NCBI GenBank assembly: GCA_964017155.1
Contig: OZ024861.1
Location: 248,001-312,000, forward strand
Length of the DNA stretch: 64,000 bases
Direction of reading: 5' to 3'
From: Oasisia sp. SBJ-2009
Taxonomy: Eukaryota; Annelida; Polychaeta; Sabellida; Siboglinidae
Shown: positions 1 through 11,000 of the stretch, piece by piece
Numbering within the stretch: the first letter of the stretch is position 1
How the letters are laid out: each line of letters starts with the position of its first letter
The notes under the pieces: generated by a model
The model's database searches: none
What the model saw: only the letters and a program-made list of their open reading frames with translations
Told to the model about the DNA's origin: nothing
Made by a program: the position numbers and the translations under genes

Positions 1-143
1 TGAGGTGGGTCCGACTTGTACATAAGTGCCAAATAGTGAAATACTGAAAACAAATTGGGAGTATACGTGCTTTTATGAGAGAGTGCGCGTGAAGTTGCGC
101 GCCCGCAAGTGTAGGCATTTATGTACAAGTCGGGCCCACCTCA
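1..143. repeat. IR1, small inverted repeat of the unit (example)
   Basis: The left arm (1-30, TGAGGTGGGTCC then GACTTGTACATAAGTGCC) and the right arm (114-143, GGCATTTATGTACAAG then TCGGGCCCACCTCA) are reverse complements at 28 of 30 positions here. In form B the match is 27 of 30, with the three mismatches at offsets 8-10. The ATT before the next unit's TGAGG and the AAT after CCTCA also pair, so the symmetry reaches the IR2 border. The arm core CTTGTACATAAGTGCC is almost invariant across the array. The structure could fold as a hairpin in single-stranded DNA or RNA, or extrude as a cruciform. Terminal repeats of a small foldback or MITE-like element are a possible origin, but I see no convincing target-site duplication. 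Confidence 0.93.
31..113. repeat. IR1 loop with nested GC-rich hairpin
   Basis: The 83-bp loop is one of only two segments that break strand symmetry. Within it GCGCG (85-89) and CGCGC (98-102) form a 5-bp stem around an 8-bp loop. In form B the stem lengthens to GCGCGT/ACGCGC because GAAGTTG is replaced by GAAGGTA. Alternating purine-pyrimidine runs (TGCGCGTG, TGCGCGC) here are the usual context for Z-DNA. A subset of units (starting at 2015, 3524, 5535, 11067, 11570, 16601, 57335 and 59850) has GGGCCCGC instead of GCGCCCGC. Confidence 0.8.
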
Positions 144-504
144 ATTTTGGTATTATAACTCTATCTTTGCCAACATTTGATACTTGATTTTGTTAATTCA
201 ATCAATTATATTCATCTTGCGCATATTAATGTTTTATATACAGCGCGTCTTAGCAGACTTTTGAGGTCGAAAAGACAGCGTGGTCGGCATTAACAAACTG
301 TTTATCGCTCATTTCATATGCACAGCGCAGTAACATGCACCTCTTCGCTTGCGACTGGCACAATTCGCGCTGTCTTTTCGACCTCAAAAGTTTGCCAAGA
401 CGCGCTGTTTATAAAACATAAATACGCGCAAGATGATTATAATTGAATGAATTAATTTAATCAAGTATCAAATGTTGGCAAAAATACTGATATAATAGCA
501 ACAT
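144..504. repeat. IR2, large inverted repeat of the unit (example)
   Basis: The left arm runs inward from about 144 to 280 and the right arm outward from 368 to 504. Over the inner 112 bp (169-280 against 368-479) I count about 10 mismatches, roughly 91 percent identity. It starts with GCCAACATTTGATACTTGAT and ends with TTTTGAGGTCGAAAAGACAG at the loop. The outer 24 or so bp of each arm (TTGGTATTATA against TATAATAGCAA) pair less well but still recognisably. The arms end flush with IR1 on both sides, so the unit has no unpaired spacer. Confidence 0.93.
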
Positions 505-784
505 TGAGGTGTTTCCGACTTGTACATAAGTGCCAAATAGTGAAATACTGAAAACAAATTGAGAGTATACGTGCTTTTATGAGAGATTGCGCGTGAAGGT
601 ACGCGCCCGCAAGTGTTGGCACTTATGTACAAGTCGGGCCCACCTCAATTTTGGTATCATAACTGTATTTTTGCCAACATTTGATACTTGATTTTGTAAA
701 TTCAATCAATTATATTCATCTTGCGCATATTTATGTTTTATATACAGCGCGTCTTAGCATACTTTTGAGGCCGAAAAGACAGCG

Positions 785-871
785 CGGTCGGCATAAACAA
801 ACTGTTTATCGCTCATTTCATATGCTCAGCGCAGTGACATGCACCGCTGCGCTTGCGACTGGAAAAATCGC
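785..871. repeat. IR2 loop with two nested mini-hairpins (example from unit 2)
   Basis: In Y, P, L and M units the loop contains ATAAAC/GTTTAT (793-798 with 804-809, 5-bp loop) and AGCGCAG/CTGCGCT (828-834 with 847-853, 12-bp loop). S and T units change the second right half to CTTCGCT, giving one mismatch. G units change both halves (AGCGGAG and CTGCCCT) and lose most pairing. The loop is where subtype-defining differences concentrate (CTCAG against CACAG, CAGTGAC against CAGTAAC, GGAAAAATCG against GGCACAATTCG). Confidence 0.75.
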
Positions 872-3800
872 GCTGTCTTTTCGACCTCAAAAGTTTCCCA
901 AGACGCGCTGTTTATAAAACATAAATACGCGCAAGATGATTATAATTGAATGAATTAATTTAATCAAGTATCAAATGTTGGTAAAAATACTGATATAATA
1001 GCAACATTGAGGTGGGTCCGACTTGTACATAAGTGCCAAATAGTGAAATACTGAAAACAAATTGGGAGTATACGTGCTTTTATGAGAGAGTGCGCGTGAA
1101 GTTGCGCGCCCGCAAGTGTAGGCATTTATGTACAAGTCGGGCCCACCTCAATTTTGGTATTATAACTGTATCTTTGCCAACATTTGATACTTGATTTTGT
1201 TAATTCAATCAATTATAATCATCTGGCGCATATTAATGTTTTATATACAGCGCGTCTTAGCAGACTTTTGAGGTCGAAAAGACAGCGTGGTCGGCATAAA
1301 CAAACTGTTTATCGCTCATTTCATATGCACAGCGCAGTAACATGCACCGCTGCGCTTGCGACTGGCACAAATCGCGCTGTCTTTTCGACCTCAAAAGTTT
1401 GCCAAGACGCGCTGTTTATAGAACATAAATACGCGCAAGATGATTAAAATTGAATGAATTAATTTAATCAAGTATCAAATGTTGGCAAAAATACTGATAT
1501 AATAGCAACATTGAGGTGTTTCCGACTTGTACATAAGTGCCAAATAGTGAAATACTGAAAACAAATTGAGAGTATACGTGCTTTTATGAGAGATTGCGCG
1601 TGAAGGTACGCGCCCGCAAGTGTTGGCACTTATGTACAAGTCGGGCCCACCTCAATTTTGGTATCATAACTGTATTTTTGCCAACATTTGATACTTGATT
1701 TTGTTAATTCAATCAATTATATTCATCTTGCGCATATTTATGTTTTATATACAGCGCGTCTTAGCAGACTTTTGAGGCCGAAAAGACAGCGCGGTCGGCA
1801 TAAACAAACTGTTTATCGCTCATTTCATATGCTCAGCGCAGTGACATGCACCGCTGCGCTTGCGACTGGAAAAATCGCGCTGTCTTTTCGACCTCAAAAG
1901 TTTGCCAAGACGCGCTGTTTATAAAACATAAATACGCGCAAGATGATTATAATTGAATGAATTAATTTAATCAAGTATCAAATGTTGGCAAAAATACTGA
2001 TATAATAGCAACATTGAGGTGTTTCCGACTTGTACATAAGTGCCAAATAGTGAAATACTGAAAACAAATTGAGAGTATACGTGCTTTTATGAGAGATTGC
2101 GCGTGAAGGTACGGGCCCGCAAGTGTTGGCACTTATGTACAAGTCGGGCCCACCTCAATTTTGGTATCGTAACTGTATTTTTGCCAACATTTGATACTTG
2201 ATTTTGTTAATTCAATCAATTATATTCATCTTGCGCATATTTATGTTTTATATACAGCGCGTCTTAGCAGACTTTTGAGGCCGAAAAGACAGCGCGGTCG
2301 GCATAAACAAACTGTTTATCGCTCATTTCATATGCTCAGCGCAATGATATGCACCGCTGCGCTTGCGACTGGAAAAATCGCGCTGTCTTTTCGACCTCAA
2401 AAGTTTGCCAAGACGCGCTGTTTATAAAACATAAATACGCGCAAGATGATTATAATTGAATGAATTAATTTAATCAAGTATCAAATGTTGGTAAAATACT
2501 GATATAATAGCAACATTGAGGTGGGTCCGACTTGTACATAAGTGCCAAATAGTGAAATACTGAAAACAAATTGGGAGTATACGTGCTTTTATGAGAGAGT
2601 GCGCGTGAAGTTGCGCGCCCGCAAGTGTAGGCATTTATGTACAAGTCGGGCCCACCTCAATTTTGGTATTATAACTGTATTTTTGCCAACATTTGATACT
2701 TGATTTTGTTAATTCAATCAATTATATTCATCTTGCGCATATTAATGTTTTATATACAGCGCGTCTTAGCAGACTTTTGAGGTCGAAAAGACAGCGTGGT
2801 CGGCATAAACAAACTGTCTATCGCTCATTTCGTATGCTCAGCGGAGTAACATGCACCGCTGCCCTTGCGACTGGCACAAATCGAGCTGTCTTTTCGACCT
2901 CAAAAGTTTGCCAAGACGCGCTGTTTATAAAACATAAATACGCGCAAGATGATTAAAATTGAATGAATTAATTTAAACAAGTATCAAATGTTGGCAAAAA
3001 TACTGATATAATAGCAACATTGAGGTGTTTCCGACTTGTACATCAGTGCCAAATAGTGAAATACTGAAAACAAATTGAGAGTATACGTGCTTTTATGAGA
3101 GATTGCGCGTGAAGGTACGCGCCCGCAAGTGTTGGCACTTATGTACAAGTCGGGCCCACCTCAATTTTGGTATCATAACTGTATTTTTGCCAACATTTGA
3201 TACTTGATTTTGTTAATTCAATCAATTATATTCATCTTGCGCATATTTATGTTTTATATACAGCGCGTCTTAGCAGACTTTTGAGGCCGAAAAGACAGCG
3301 CGGTCGGCATAAACAAACTGTTTATCGCTCATTTCATATGCTCAGCGCAGTGACATGCACCGCTGCGCTTGCGACTGGAAAAATCGCGCTGTCTTTTCGA
3401 CCTCAAAAGTTTGCCAAGACGCGCTGTTTATAAAACATAAATACGCGCAAGATGATTATAATTGAATGAATTAATTTAATCAAGTATCAAATGTTGGCAA
3501 AAATACTGATATAATAGCAACATTGAGGTGTTTCCGACTTGTACATAAGTGCCAAATAGTGAAATACTGAAAACAAATTGAGAGTATACGTGCTTTTATG
3601 AGAGATTGCGCGTGAAGGTACGGGCCCGCAAGTGTTGGCACTTATGTACAAGTCGGGCCCACCTCAATTTTGGTATCGTAACTGTATTTTTGCCAACATT
3701 TGATACTTGATTTTGTTAATTCAATCAATTATATTCATCTTGCGCATATTTATGTTTTATATACAGCGCGTCTTAGCAGACTTTTGAGGCCGAAAAACAG

Positions 3801-4024
3801 CGCGGTCGGCATAAACAAACTGTTTATCGCTCATTTCATATGCTCAGCGCAATGACATGCACCGCTGCGCTTGCGACTGGAAAAATCGCGCTGTCTTTTC
3901 GACCTCAAAAGTTTGCCAAGACGCGCTGTTTATAAAACATAAATACGCGCAAGATGATTATAATTGAATGAATTAATTTAATCAAGTATCAAATGTTGGT
4001 AAAATACTAATATAATAGCAACAT

Positions 4025-7000
4025 TGAGGTGGGTCCGACTTGTACATAAGTGCCAAATAGTGAAATACTGAAAACAAATTGGGAGTATACGTGCTTTTAT
4101 GAGAGAGTGCGCGTGAAGTTGCGCGCCCGCAAGTGTAGGCATTTATGTACAAGTCGGGCCCACCTCAATTTTGGTATTATAACTCTATCTTTGCCAACAT
4201 TTGATACTTGATTTTGTTAATTCAATCAATTATATTCATCTTGCGCATATTAATGTTTTATATACAGCGCGTCTTAGCAGACTTTTGAGGTCGAAAAGAC
4301 AGCGTGGTCGGCATAAACAAACTGTTTATCGCTCATTTCATATGCACAGCGCAGTAACATGCACCTCTTCGCTTGCGACTGGCACAATTCGCGCTGTCTT
4401 TTCGACCTCAAAAGTTTGCCAAGACGCGCTGTTTATAAAACATAAATACGCGCAAGATGATTATAATTGAATGAATTAATTTAATCAAGTATCAAATGTT
4501 GGCAAAAATACTGATATAATAGCAACATTGAGGTGTTTCCGACTTGTACATAAGTGCCAAATAGTGAAATACTGAAAACAAATTGAGAGTATACGTGCTT
4601 TTATGAGAGATTGCGCGTGAAGGTACGCGCCCGCAAGTGTTGGCACTTATGTACAAGTCGGGCCCACCTCAATTTTGGTATCATAACTGTATTTTTGCCA
4701 ACATTTGATACTTGATTTTGTAAATTCAATCAATTATATTCATCTTGCGCATATTTATGTTTTATATACAGCGCGTCTTAGCATACTTTTGAGGCCGAAA
4801 AGACAGCGCGGTCGGCATAAACAAACTGTTTATCGCTCATTTCATATGCTCAGCGCAGTGACATGCACCGCTGCGCTTGCGACTGGAAAAATCGCGCTGT
4901 CTTTTCGACCTCAAAAGTTTCCCAAGACGCGCTGTTTATAAAACATAAATACGCGCAAGATGATTATAATTGAATGAATTAATTTAATCAAGTATCAAAT
5001 GTTGGTAAAAATACTGATATAATAGCAACATTGAGGTGGGTCCGACTTGTACATAAGTGCCAAATAGTGAAATACTGAAAACAAATTGGGAGTATACGTG
5101 CTTTTATGAGAGAGTGCGCGTGAAGTTGCGCGCCCGCAAGTGTAGGCATTTATGTACAAGTCGGGCCCACCTCAATTTTGGTATTATAACTGTATCTTTG
5201 CCAACATTTGATACTTGATTTTGTTAATTCAATCAATTATAATCATCTGGCGCATATTAATGTTTTATATACAGCGCGTCTTAGCAGACTTTTGAGGTCG
5301 AAAAGACAGCGCGGTCGGCATAAACAAACTGTTTATCGCTCATTTCATATGCTCAGCGCAGTGACATGCACCGCTGCGCTTGCGACTGGAAAAATCGCGC
5401 TGTCTTTTCGACCTCAAAAGTTTGCCAAGACGCGCTGTTTATAAAACATAAATACGCGCAAGATGATTATAATTGAATGAATTAATTTAATCAAGTATCA
5501 AATGTTGGCAAAAATACTGATATAATAGCAACATTGAGGTGTTTCCGACTTGTACATAAGTGCCAAATAGTGAAATACTGAAAACAAATTGAGAGTATAC
5601 GTGCTTTTATGAGAGATTGCGCGTGAAGGTACGGGCCCGCAAGTGTTGGCACTTATGTACAAGTCGGGCCCACCTCAATTTTGGTATCGTAACTGTATTT
5701 TTGCCAACATTTGATACTTGATTTTGTTAATTCAATCAATTATATTCATCTTGCGCATATTTATGTTTTATATACAGCGCGTCTTAGCAGACTTTTGAGG
5801 CCGAAAAGACAGCGCGGTCGGCATAAACAAACTGTTTATCGCTCATTTCATATGCTCAGCGCAATGATATGCACCGCTGCGCTTGCGACTGGAAAAATCG
5901 CGCTGTCTTTTCGACCTCAAAAGTTTGCCAAGACGCGCTGTTTATAAAACATAAATACGCGCAAGATGATTATAATTGAATGAATTAATTTAATCAAGTA
6001 TCAAATGTTGGTAAAATACTGATATAATAGCAACATTGAGGTGGGTCCGACTTGTACATAAGTGCCAAATAGTGAAATACTGAAAACAAATTGGGAGTAT
6101 ACGTGCTTTTATGAGAGAGTGCGCGTGAAGTTGCGCGCCCGCAAGTGTAGGCATTTATGTACAAGTCGGGCCCACCTCAATTTTGGTATTATAACTGTAT
6201 TTTTGCCAACATTTGATACTTGATTTTGTTAATTCAATCAATTATATTCATCTTGCGCATATTAATGTTTTATATACAGCGCGTCTTAGCAGACTTTTGA
6301 GGTCGAAAAGACAGCGTGGTCGGCATAAACAAACTGTCTATCGCTCATTTCGTATGCTCAGCGGAGTAACATGCACCGCTGCCCTTGCGACTGGCACAAA
6401 TCGAGCTGTCTTTTCGACCTCAAAAGTTTGCCAAGACGCGCTGTTTATAAAACATAAATACGCGCAAGATGATTAAAATTGAATGAATTAATTTAAACAA
6501 GTATCAAATGTTGGCAAAAATACTGATATAATAGCAACATTGAGGTGTTTCCGACTTGTACATCAGTGCCAAATAGTGAAATACTGAAAACAAATTGAGA
6601 GTATACGTGCTTTTATGAGAGATTGCGCGTGAAGGTACGCGCCCGCAAGTGTTGGCACTTATGTACAAGTCGGGCCCACCTCAATTTTGGTATCATAACT
6701 GTATTTTTGCCAACATTTGATACTTGATTTTGTTAATTCAATCAATTATATTCATCTTGCGCATATTTATGTTTTATATACAGCGCGTCTTAGCAGACTT
6801 TTGAGGCCGAAAAGACAGCGCGGTCGGCATAAACAAACTGTTTATCGCTCATTTCATATGCTCAGCGCAGTGACATGCACCGCTGCGCTTGCGACTGGAA
6901 AAATCGCGCTGTCTTTTCGACCTCAAAAGTTTGCCAAGACGCGCTGTTTATAAAACATAAATACGCGCAAGATGATTATAATTGAATGAATTAATTTAAT

Positions 7001-8049
7001 CAAGTATCAAATGTTGGTAAAATACTGATATAATAGCAACATTGAGGTGGGTCCGACTTGTACATAAGTGCCAAATAGTGAAATACTGAAAACAAATTGG
7101 GAGTATACGTGCTTTTATGAGAGAGTGCGCGTGAAGTTGCGCGCCCGCAAGTGTAGGCATTTATGTACAAGTCGGGCCCACCTCAATTTTGGTATTATAA
7201 CTGTATTTTTGCCAACATTTGATACTTGATTTTGTTAATTCAATCAATTATATTCATCTTGCGCATATTAATGTTTTATATACAGCGCGTCTTAGCAGAC
7301 TTTTGAGGTCGAAAAGACAGCGTGGTCGGCATAAACAAACTGTCTATCGCTCATTTCGTATGCTCAGCGGAGTAACATGCACCGCTGCCCTTGCGACTGG
7401 CACAAATCGAGCTGTCTTTTCGACCTCAAAAGTTTGCCAAGACGCGCTGTTTATAAAACATAAATACGCGCAAGATGATTAAAATTGAATGAATTAATTT
7501 AAACAAGTATCAAATGTTGGCAAAAATACTGATATAATAGCAACATTGAGGTGTTTCCGACTTGTACATCAGTGCCAAATAGTGAAATACTGAAAACAAA
7601 TTGAGAGTATACGTGCTTTTATGAGAGATTGCGCGTGAAGGTACGCGCCCGCAAGTGTTGGCACTTATGTACAAGTCGGGCCCACCTCAATTTTGGTATC
7701 ATAACTGTATTTTTGCCAACATTTGATACTTGATTTTGTTAATTCAATCAATTATATTCATCTTGCGCATATTTATGTTTTATATACAGCGCGTCTTAGC
7801 AGACTTTTGAGGCCGAAAAGACAGCGCGGTCGGCATAAACAAACTGTTTATCGCTCATTTCATATGCTCAGCGCAGTGACATGCACCGCTGCGCTTGCGA
7901 CTGGAAAAATCGCGCTGTCTTTTCGACCTCAAAAGTTTGCCAAGACGCGCTGTTTATAAAACATAAATACGCGCAAGATGATTATAATTGAATGAATTAA
8001 TTTAATCAAGTATCAAATGTTGGCAAAAATACTGATATAATAGCAACAT
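4025..8049. repeat. Array segment 2: S P N/Y-hybrid M G Y G Y
   Basis: Unit starts: 4025 S, 4529 P, 5032 N/Y hybrid, 5535 M (ATGATATGC), 6037 G, 6541 Y (TACATCAG), 7043 G, 7547 Y (TACATCAG). The S-P-N part resembles units at 1-1511. From the hybrid onward the segment matches units at 1512-3523 shifted by 3,520 bp. The last G-Y pair repeats the preceding G-Y pair with a shift of 1,006 bp. Confidence 0.88.
5032..5534. repeat. Hybrid unit: N-type left half, Y-type right half
   Basis: The 5' part is N type (IR1 form A, AATCATCTGG, GGTCG at 5296-5300). From 5312 the unit is Y type (AGCGCGG, CTCAGCGCAGTGAC, GGAAAAATCG, TATAAAAC). The switch lies between the diagnostic sites at 5298 and 5312, at the inner end of the IR2 left arm. 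It accounts for the loss of one unit in the 3,520-bp duplication relative to segment 1. Confidence 0.85.
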
Positions 8050-11000
8050 TGAGGTGGGTCCGACTTGTACATAAGTGCCAAATAGTGAAATACTGAAAAC
8101 AAATTGGGAGTATACGTGCTTTTATGAGAGAGTGCGCGTGAAGTTGCGCGCCCGCAAGTGTAGGCATTTATGTACAAGTCGGGCCCACCTCAATTTTGGT
8201 ATTATAACTGTATCTTTGCCAACATTTGATACTTGATTTTGTTAATTCAATCAATTATATTCATCTTGCGCATATTAATGTTTTATATACAGCGCGTCTT
8301 AGCAGACTTTTGAGGTCGAAAAGACAGCGTGGTCGGCATAAACAAACTGTTTATCGCTGATTTCATATGCACAGCGCAGTAACATGCACCTCTTCGCTTG
8401 CGACTGGCACAATTCGCGCTGTCTTTTCGACCTCAAAAGTTTGCCAAGACGCGCTGTTTATAGAACATAAATACGCGCAAGAGGATTAAAATTGAATGAA
8501 TTAATTTAATCAAGTATCAAATGTTGGCAAAAATACTGATATAATAGCAACATTGAGGTGTTTCCGACTTGTACATAAGTGCCAAATAGTGAAATACTGA
8601 AAACAAATTGAGAGTATACGTGCTTTTATGAGAGATTGCGCGTGAAGGTACGCGCCCGCAAGTGTTGGCACTTATGTACAAGTCGGGCCCACCTCAATTT
8701 TGGTATCATAACTGTATTTTTGCCAACATTTGATACTTGATTTTGTTAATTCAATCAATTATATTCATCTTGCGCATATTTATGTTTTATATACAGCGCG
8801 TCTTAGCAGACTTTTGAGGCCGAAAAGACAGCGCGGTCGGCATAAACAAACTGTTTATCGCTCATTTCATATGCTCAGCGCAGTGACATGCACCGCTGCG
8901 CTTGCGACTGGAAAAATCGCGCTGTTTTTCGACCTCAAAAGTTTGCCAAGACGCGCTGTTTATAAAACATAAATACGCGCAAGATGATTATAATTGAATG
9001 AATTAATTTAATCAAGTATCAAATGTTGGCAAAAATACTGATATAATAGCAACATTGAGGTGGGTCCGACTTGTACATAAGTGCCAAATAGTGAAATACT
9101 GAAAACAAATTGGGAGTATACGTGCTTTTATGAGAGAGTGCGCGTGAAGTTGCGCGCCCGCAAGTGTAGGCATTTATGTACAAGTCGGGCCCACCTCAAT
9201 TTTGGTATTATAACTGTATCTTTGCCAACATTTGATACTTGATTGTGTTAATTCAATCAATTATAATCATCTGGCGCATATTAATGTTTTATATACAGCG
9301 CGTCTTAGCAGACTTTTGAGGTCGAAAAGACAGCGTGGTCGGCATAAACAAACTGTTTATCGCTCATTTCATATGCACAGCGCAGTAACATGCACCGCTG
9401 CGCTTGCGACTGGCACAAATCGCGCTGTCTTTTCGACCTCAAAAGTTTGCCAAGACGCGCTGTTTATAGAACATAAATACGCGCAAGATGATTAAAATTG
9501 AATGAATTAATTTAATCAAGTATCAAATGTTGGCAAAAATACTGATATAATAGCAACATTGAGGTGTTTCCGACTTGTACATAAGTGCCAAATAGTGAAA
9601 TACTGAAAACAAATTGAGAGTATACGTGCTTTTATGAGAGATTGCGCGTGAAGGTACGCGCCCGCAAGTGTTGGCACTTATGTACAAGTCGGGCCCACCT
9701 CAATTTTGGTATCCTAACTGTATTTTTGCCAACATTTGATACTTGATTTTGTTAATTCAATCAATTATATTCATCTTGCGCATATTTATGTTTTATATAC
9801 AGCGCGTCTTAGCAGACTTTTGAGGCCGAAAAGACAGCGCGGTCGGCATAAACAAACTGTTTATCGCTCATTTCATATGCTCAGCGCAGTGACATGCACC
9901 GCTGCGCTTGCGACTGGAAAAATCGCGCTGTCTTTTCGACCTCAAAAGTTTGCCAAGACGCGCTGTTTATAAAACATAAATACGCGCAAGATGATTATAA
10001 TTGAATGAATTAATTTAATCAAGTATCAAATGTTGGCAAAAATACTGATATAATAGCAACATTGAGGTGTTTCCGACTTGTACATAAGTGCCAAATAGTG
10101 AAATACTGAAAACAAATTGAGAGTATACGTGCTTTTATGAGAGATTGCGCGTGAAGGTACGCGCCCGCAAGTGTTGGCACTTATGTACAAGTCGGGCCCA
10201 CCTCAATTTTGGTATCCTAACTGTATTTTTGCCAACATTTGATACTTGATTTTGTTAATTCAATCAATTATATTCATCTTGCGCATATTTATGTTTATAT
10301 ACAGCGCGTCTTAACAGACTTTTGAGGCCGAAAAGACAGCGCGGTCGGCATAAAAAACTGTTTATCGCTCATTTCTTATGCTCAGCGCAGTGACATGCAC
10401 CGCTGCGCTTGCGACTGGAAAAATCGCGCTGTCTTTTCGACCTCAAAAGTTTGCCAAGACGCGCTGTTTATAAAACATAAATACGCGCAAGATGATTATA
10501 ATTGAATGAATTAATTTAATCAAGTATCAAATGTTGGCAACAATACTGATATAATAGCAACATTGAGGTGTTTCCGACTTGTACATAAGTGCCAAATAGT
10601 GAAATACTGAAAACAAATTGAGAGTATACGTGCTTTTATGAGAGATTGCGCGTGAAGGTACGCGCCCGCAAGTGTTGGCACTTATGTACAAGTCGGGCCC
10701 ACCTCAATTTTGGTATCATAACTGTATTTTTGCCAACATTTGATACTTGATTTTGTTAATTCAATCAATTATATTCATCTTGCGCGTATTTATGTTTTAT
10801 ATACAGCGCGTCTTAGCAGACTTTTGAGGCCGAAAAGACAGCGCGGTCGGCATAAACAAACTGTTTATCGCTCATTTCATATGCTCAGCGCAGTGACATG
10901 CACCGCTGCGCTTGCGACTGGAAAAATCGCGCTGTCTTTTCGACCTCAAAAGTTTGCCAAGACGCGCTGTTTATAAAACATAAATACGCGCAAGATGATT

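Larger units (their letters stand above)
1..504. repeat. Reference unit (unit 1, IR1 form A, IR2 subtype S)
   Basis: This copy is used for offset numbering. IR1 arms are 1-30 and 114-143 with loop 31-113. IR2 begins at 144 and ends at 504, with best-matching arm portions 169-280 and 368-479 and loop 281-367. The unit start was placed at the outer end of the IR1 left arm, which happens to coincide with the window start; the true phase of any ancestral monomer is unknown. The copy carries the S loop (CCTCTTCGC near offset 339) and a private T at 291 (CATTAAC where other units have CATAAAC). Confidence 0.95.
1..4024. repeat. Array segment 1: units S P N Y M G Y F
   Basis: Unit starts and IR2 subtypes: 1 S, 505 P, 1008 N, 1512 Y, 2015 M (with ATGATATGC), 2517 G, 3021 Y (IR1 variant TACATCAG), 3524 F. 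The G unit carries a dense cluster of private changes (CTGTCTATCG, TTCGTATGC, AGCGGAG, CTGCCCTTG, TCGAGCTG). The F unit ends with the variant TACTAATAT. Confidence 0.9.

Noticed and set aside
1..143. CRISPR array, because of regularly repeated 30-bp palindromic segments
   Set aside because: The 30-bp segments alternate in orientation, the intervening sequences are themselves repeated and not unique spacers, and no cas genes are present.
231..247. TATA-box promoter (TTTTATATACAGCG in the left arm, TTTATAAA in the right arm)
   Set aside because: The motif is an AT-rich part of the palindrome, points inward from both arms, and has no downstream gene or other promoter element.
262..280. RNA polymerase III B box or tRNA-derived repeat around GAGGTCGAAAAGAC
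   Set aside because: It lacks the GGTTC core, has no matching A box at a suitable distance, and shows no tRNA-like fold.
367..395. CENP-B box-like motif near TTTTCGACCTCAAAAG
   Set aside because: It shares only TTCG with the box consensus and lacks the downstream CGGG in the right place. No other offset fits better.
1..504. Each unit as an intact DNA transposon or MITE
   Set aside because: The inverted repeats look like terminal repeats, but there is no transposase, no clear target-site duplication and no isolated copy in this window. An origin from such an element remains possible but unsupported.
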